A stretch of 64,000 bases of DNA from Roseobacter litoralis Och 149. Lineage in GTDB: Bacteria; Pseudomonadota; Alphaproteobacteria; Rhodobacterales; Rhodobacteraceae. The first letter of the stretch is position 1. Each line of letters begins with the position of its first letter. The DNA is taken from the NCBI RefSeq assembly GCF_000154785.2, contig NC_015730.1:2418001-2482000 (forward strand). Reading direction: 5' to 3'. Under the pieces are notes generated by a model. It did not search any database. It was not told the origin of the DNA and was given only the letters and a program-made list of their open reading frames with translations. The position numbers and the translations under genes are program-made. Of the stretch, positions 63,452 to 64,000 are shown piece after piece.

Positions 63452-64000
63452 ATGATCAAAGGTTTCAGCCTCTCCAAGACGGCAATCTGGATTTTGATGG
63501 GTCTGTTGATCCTTGGCCTCGCCGGGTTCGGGGCCACGAATTTGTCGGGCAACATCCGCACCATCGGAACCGCCGGGGACAAACCTATCCCGGTCGATGA
63601 TTATTTCCGCCAGCTGCAGCAGGAAATCCGCGCGGTGGAACAGCAAACCCGCGAAGTGCTGCCCTTTCAGCAGGCGCAGCAAATGGGTCTGGACCGCGCC
63701 GTGCTGCAGCGCCTTGTGGCGACGCGCTCACTGGATCACGAAACGTCCGAACTGGGCCTGTCCATTGGGGACGAGGAACTACGCACGCGTATCCTGCAGA
63801 TCAGCGCGTTTCAGGGGATCAACGGCGAATTTGACCGCGAGGGATACCGTTTTGCGCTGGAACAGACCGGCCTGAGCGAAGCGGAATTCGAAACGCAACT
63901 GCGCGAAGAAGTGGCGCGCACCATCGTTCAGGGCGCGGTTCTGGGCGGGATCGCGATGCCTGAAACCTATGTGGACACCTTGGTGAGTTACATTGGCGAG
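63452..64000 (+). CDS. ppiD: SurA/PpiD-like periplasmic peptidyl-prolyl isomerase chaperone (5' part)
   Basis: The window ends in this gene after 183 codons. It begins with a cytoplasmic N-terminus and one transmembrane helix (about residues 11-28, IWILMGLLILGLAGFGA), then a helical SurA-N-type chaperone domain (LQQEIRAVEQQTREVL, LRTRILQISAFQGINGEFD, FEFQTQLREEVART-like). The parvulin domain would lie beyond the edge. PpiD helps fold outer-membrane proteins at the periplasmic face of the inner membrane, linking with bamE. Confidence 0.85.
   Translation, partial: MIKGFSLSKTAIWILMGLLILGLAGFGATNLSGNIRTIGTAGDKPIPVDDYFRQLQQEIRAVEQQTREVLPFQQAQQMGLDRAVLQRLVATRSLDHETSELGLSIGDEELRTRILQISAFQGINGEFDREGYRFALEQTGLSEAEFETQLREEVARTIVQGAVLGGIAMPETYVDTLVSYIGE

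Overview
The window looks like ordinary chromosome from a marine Rhodobacterales (Roseobacter-group) alphaproteobacterium. The evidence is high G+C, short intergenic spaces, many 1-4 nt gene overlaps, and several gene sets typical of that order: yceD-rpmF-plsX-fabH-ihfA-merR, the argS-SPOR-nagZ-scpA-scpB run, a B12-dependent ribonucleotide reductase (nrdJ), an ornithine-lipid acyltransferase, and a Fur/Mur regulator without CxxC motifs. No rRNA, insertion sequence, integrase, prophage or CRISPR array was seen. The species cannot be named from this sequence alone.

Layout. 1-5 kb: 5' part of prfA (minus strand), two small proteins, then an M20 amidohydrolase plus two tandem ureohydrolases in one operon, and mazG. 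5.7-12.5 kb: nucleoside hydrolase, GNAT, SelO, two EamA exporters, an RhlE-type helicase and Fur/Mur. 12.6-22.1 kb: enolase, GNAT, FAD oxidase, anmK, tyrS, an SDR coupled to an unknown gene, an ABC-F ATPase, olsB. 22.1-27.5 kb: bamE facing the lipid-synthesis/IHF operon, then tRNA-Pro(GGG). 27.6-35.8 kb: dcd-type deaminase, then the long minus-strand run dgt, argS, SPOR protein, nagZ, scpA, scpB, with an A-type Fe-S carrier divergent from dgt. 35.8-37.5 kb: an unknown 349-aa protein, a 97-aa peptide with four spaced TTSM repeats, and an AT-rich intergenic region with a CtrA-type site and several DnaA-box-like sites. 37.5-50 kb: xthA, DUF533, HNH, VOC, cobK-alkA-esterase, MFS, a cysS/cimA/methyltransferase/phytoene-synthase-like group, an aminotransferase. 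50-58 kb: an MttB-superfamily methyltransferase, an EF-hand peptide, a candidate small RNA, nrdJ and tRNA-Pro(TGG). 58-64 kb: DUF192 and double cold-shock protein, pdxH, fabI, LysE exporter, gpt, aminotransferase, and the start of a PpiD-like chaperone.

Most genes are housekeeping: translation (prfA, tyrS, argS, cysS, rpmF), phospholipid and fatty-acid synthesis (plsX, fabH, fabI, olsB), chromosome condensation (scpAB, ihfA), nucleotide supply and sanitation (nrdJ, dcd, dgt, mazG, gpt) and wall recycling (nagZ, anmK).

The less ordinary signals are these. (1) A multi-repeat peptide gene and an unknown partner lie below an intergenic region with a full TTAA-N7-TTAAC site, three DnaA-like boxes and three TTAACCATT motifs. 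(2) A second TTAA-N7-TTAA site fused to a DnaA-like box lies upstream of nrdJ, together with an NrdR-like box. These are the only two such full sites I found. (3) The 3' third of cysS drops to about 46% G+C. (4) GTCGG recurs four times at exactly 11 bp upstream of cimA. (5) A minus-strand hairpin-and-terminator unit near 53 kb could be a small RNA. (6) Two overlapping ureohydrolase genes follow an M20 amidohydrolase.
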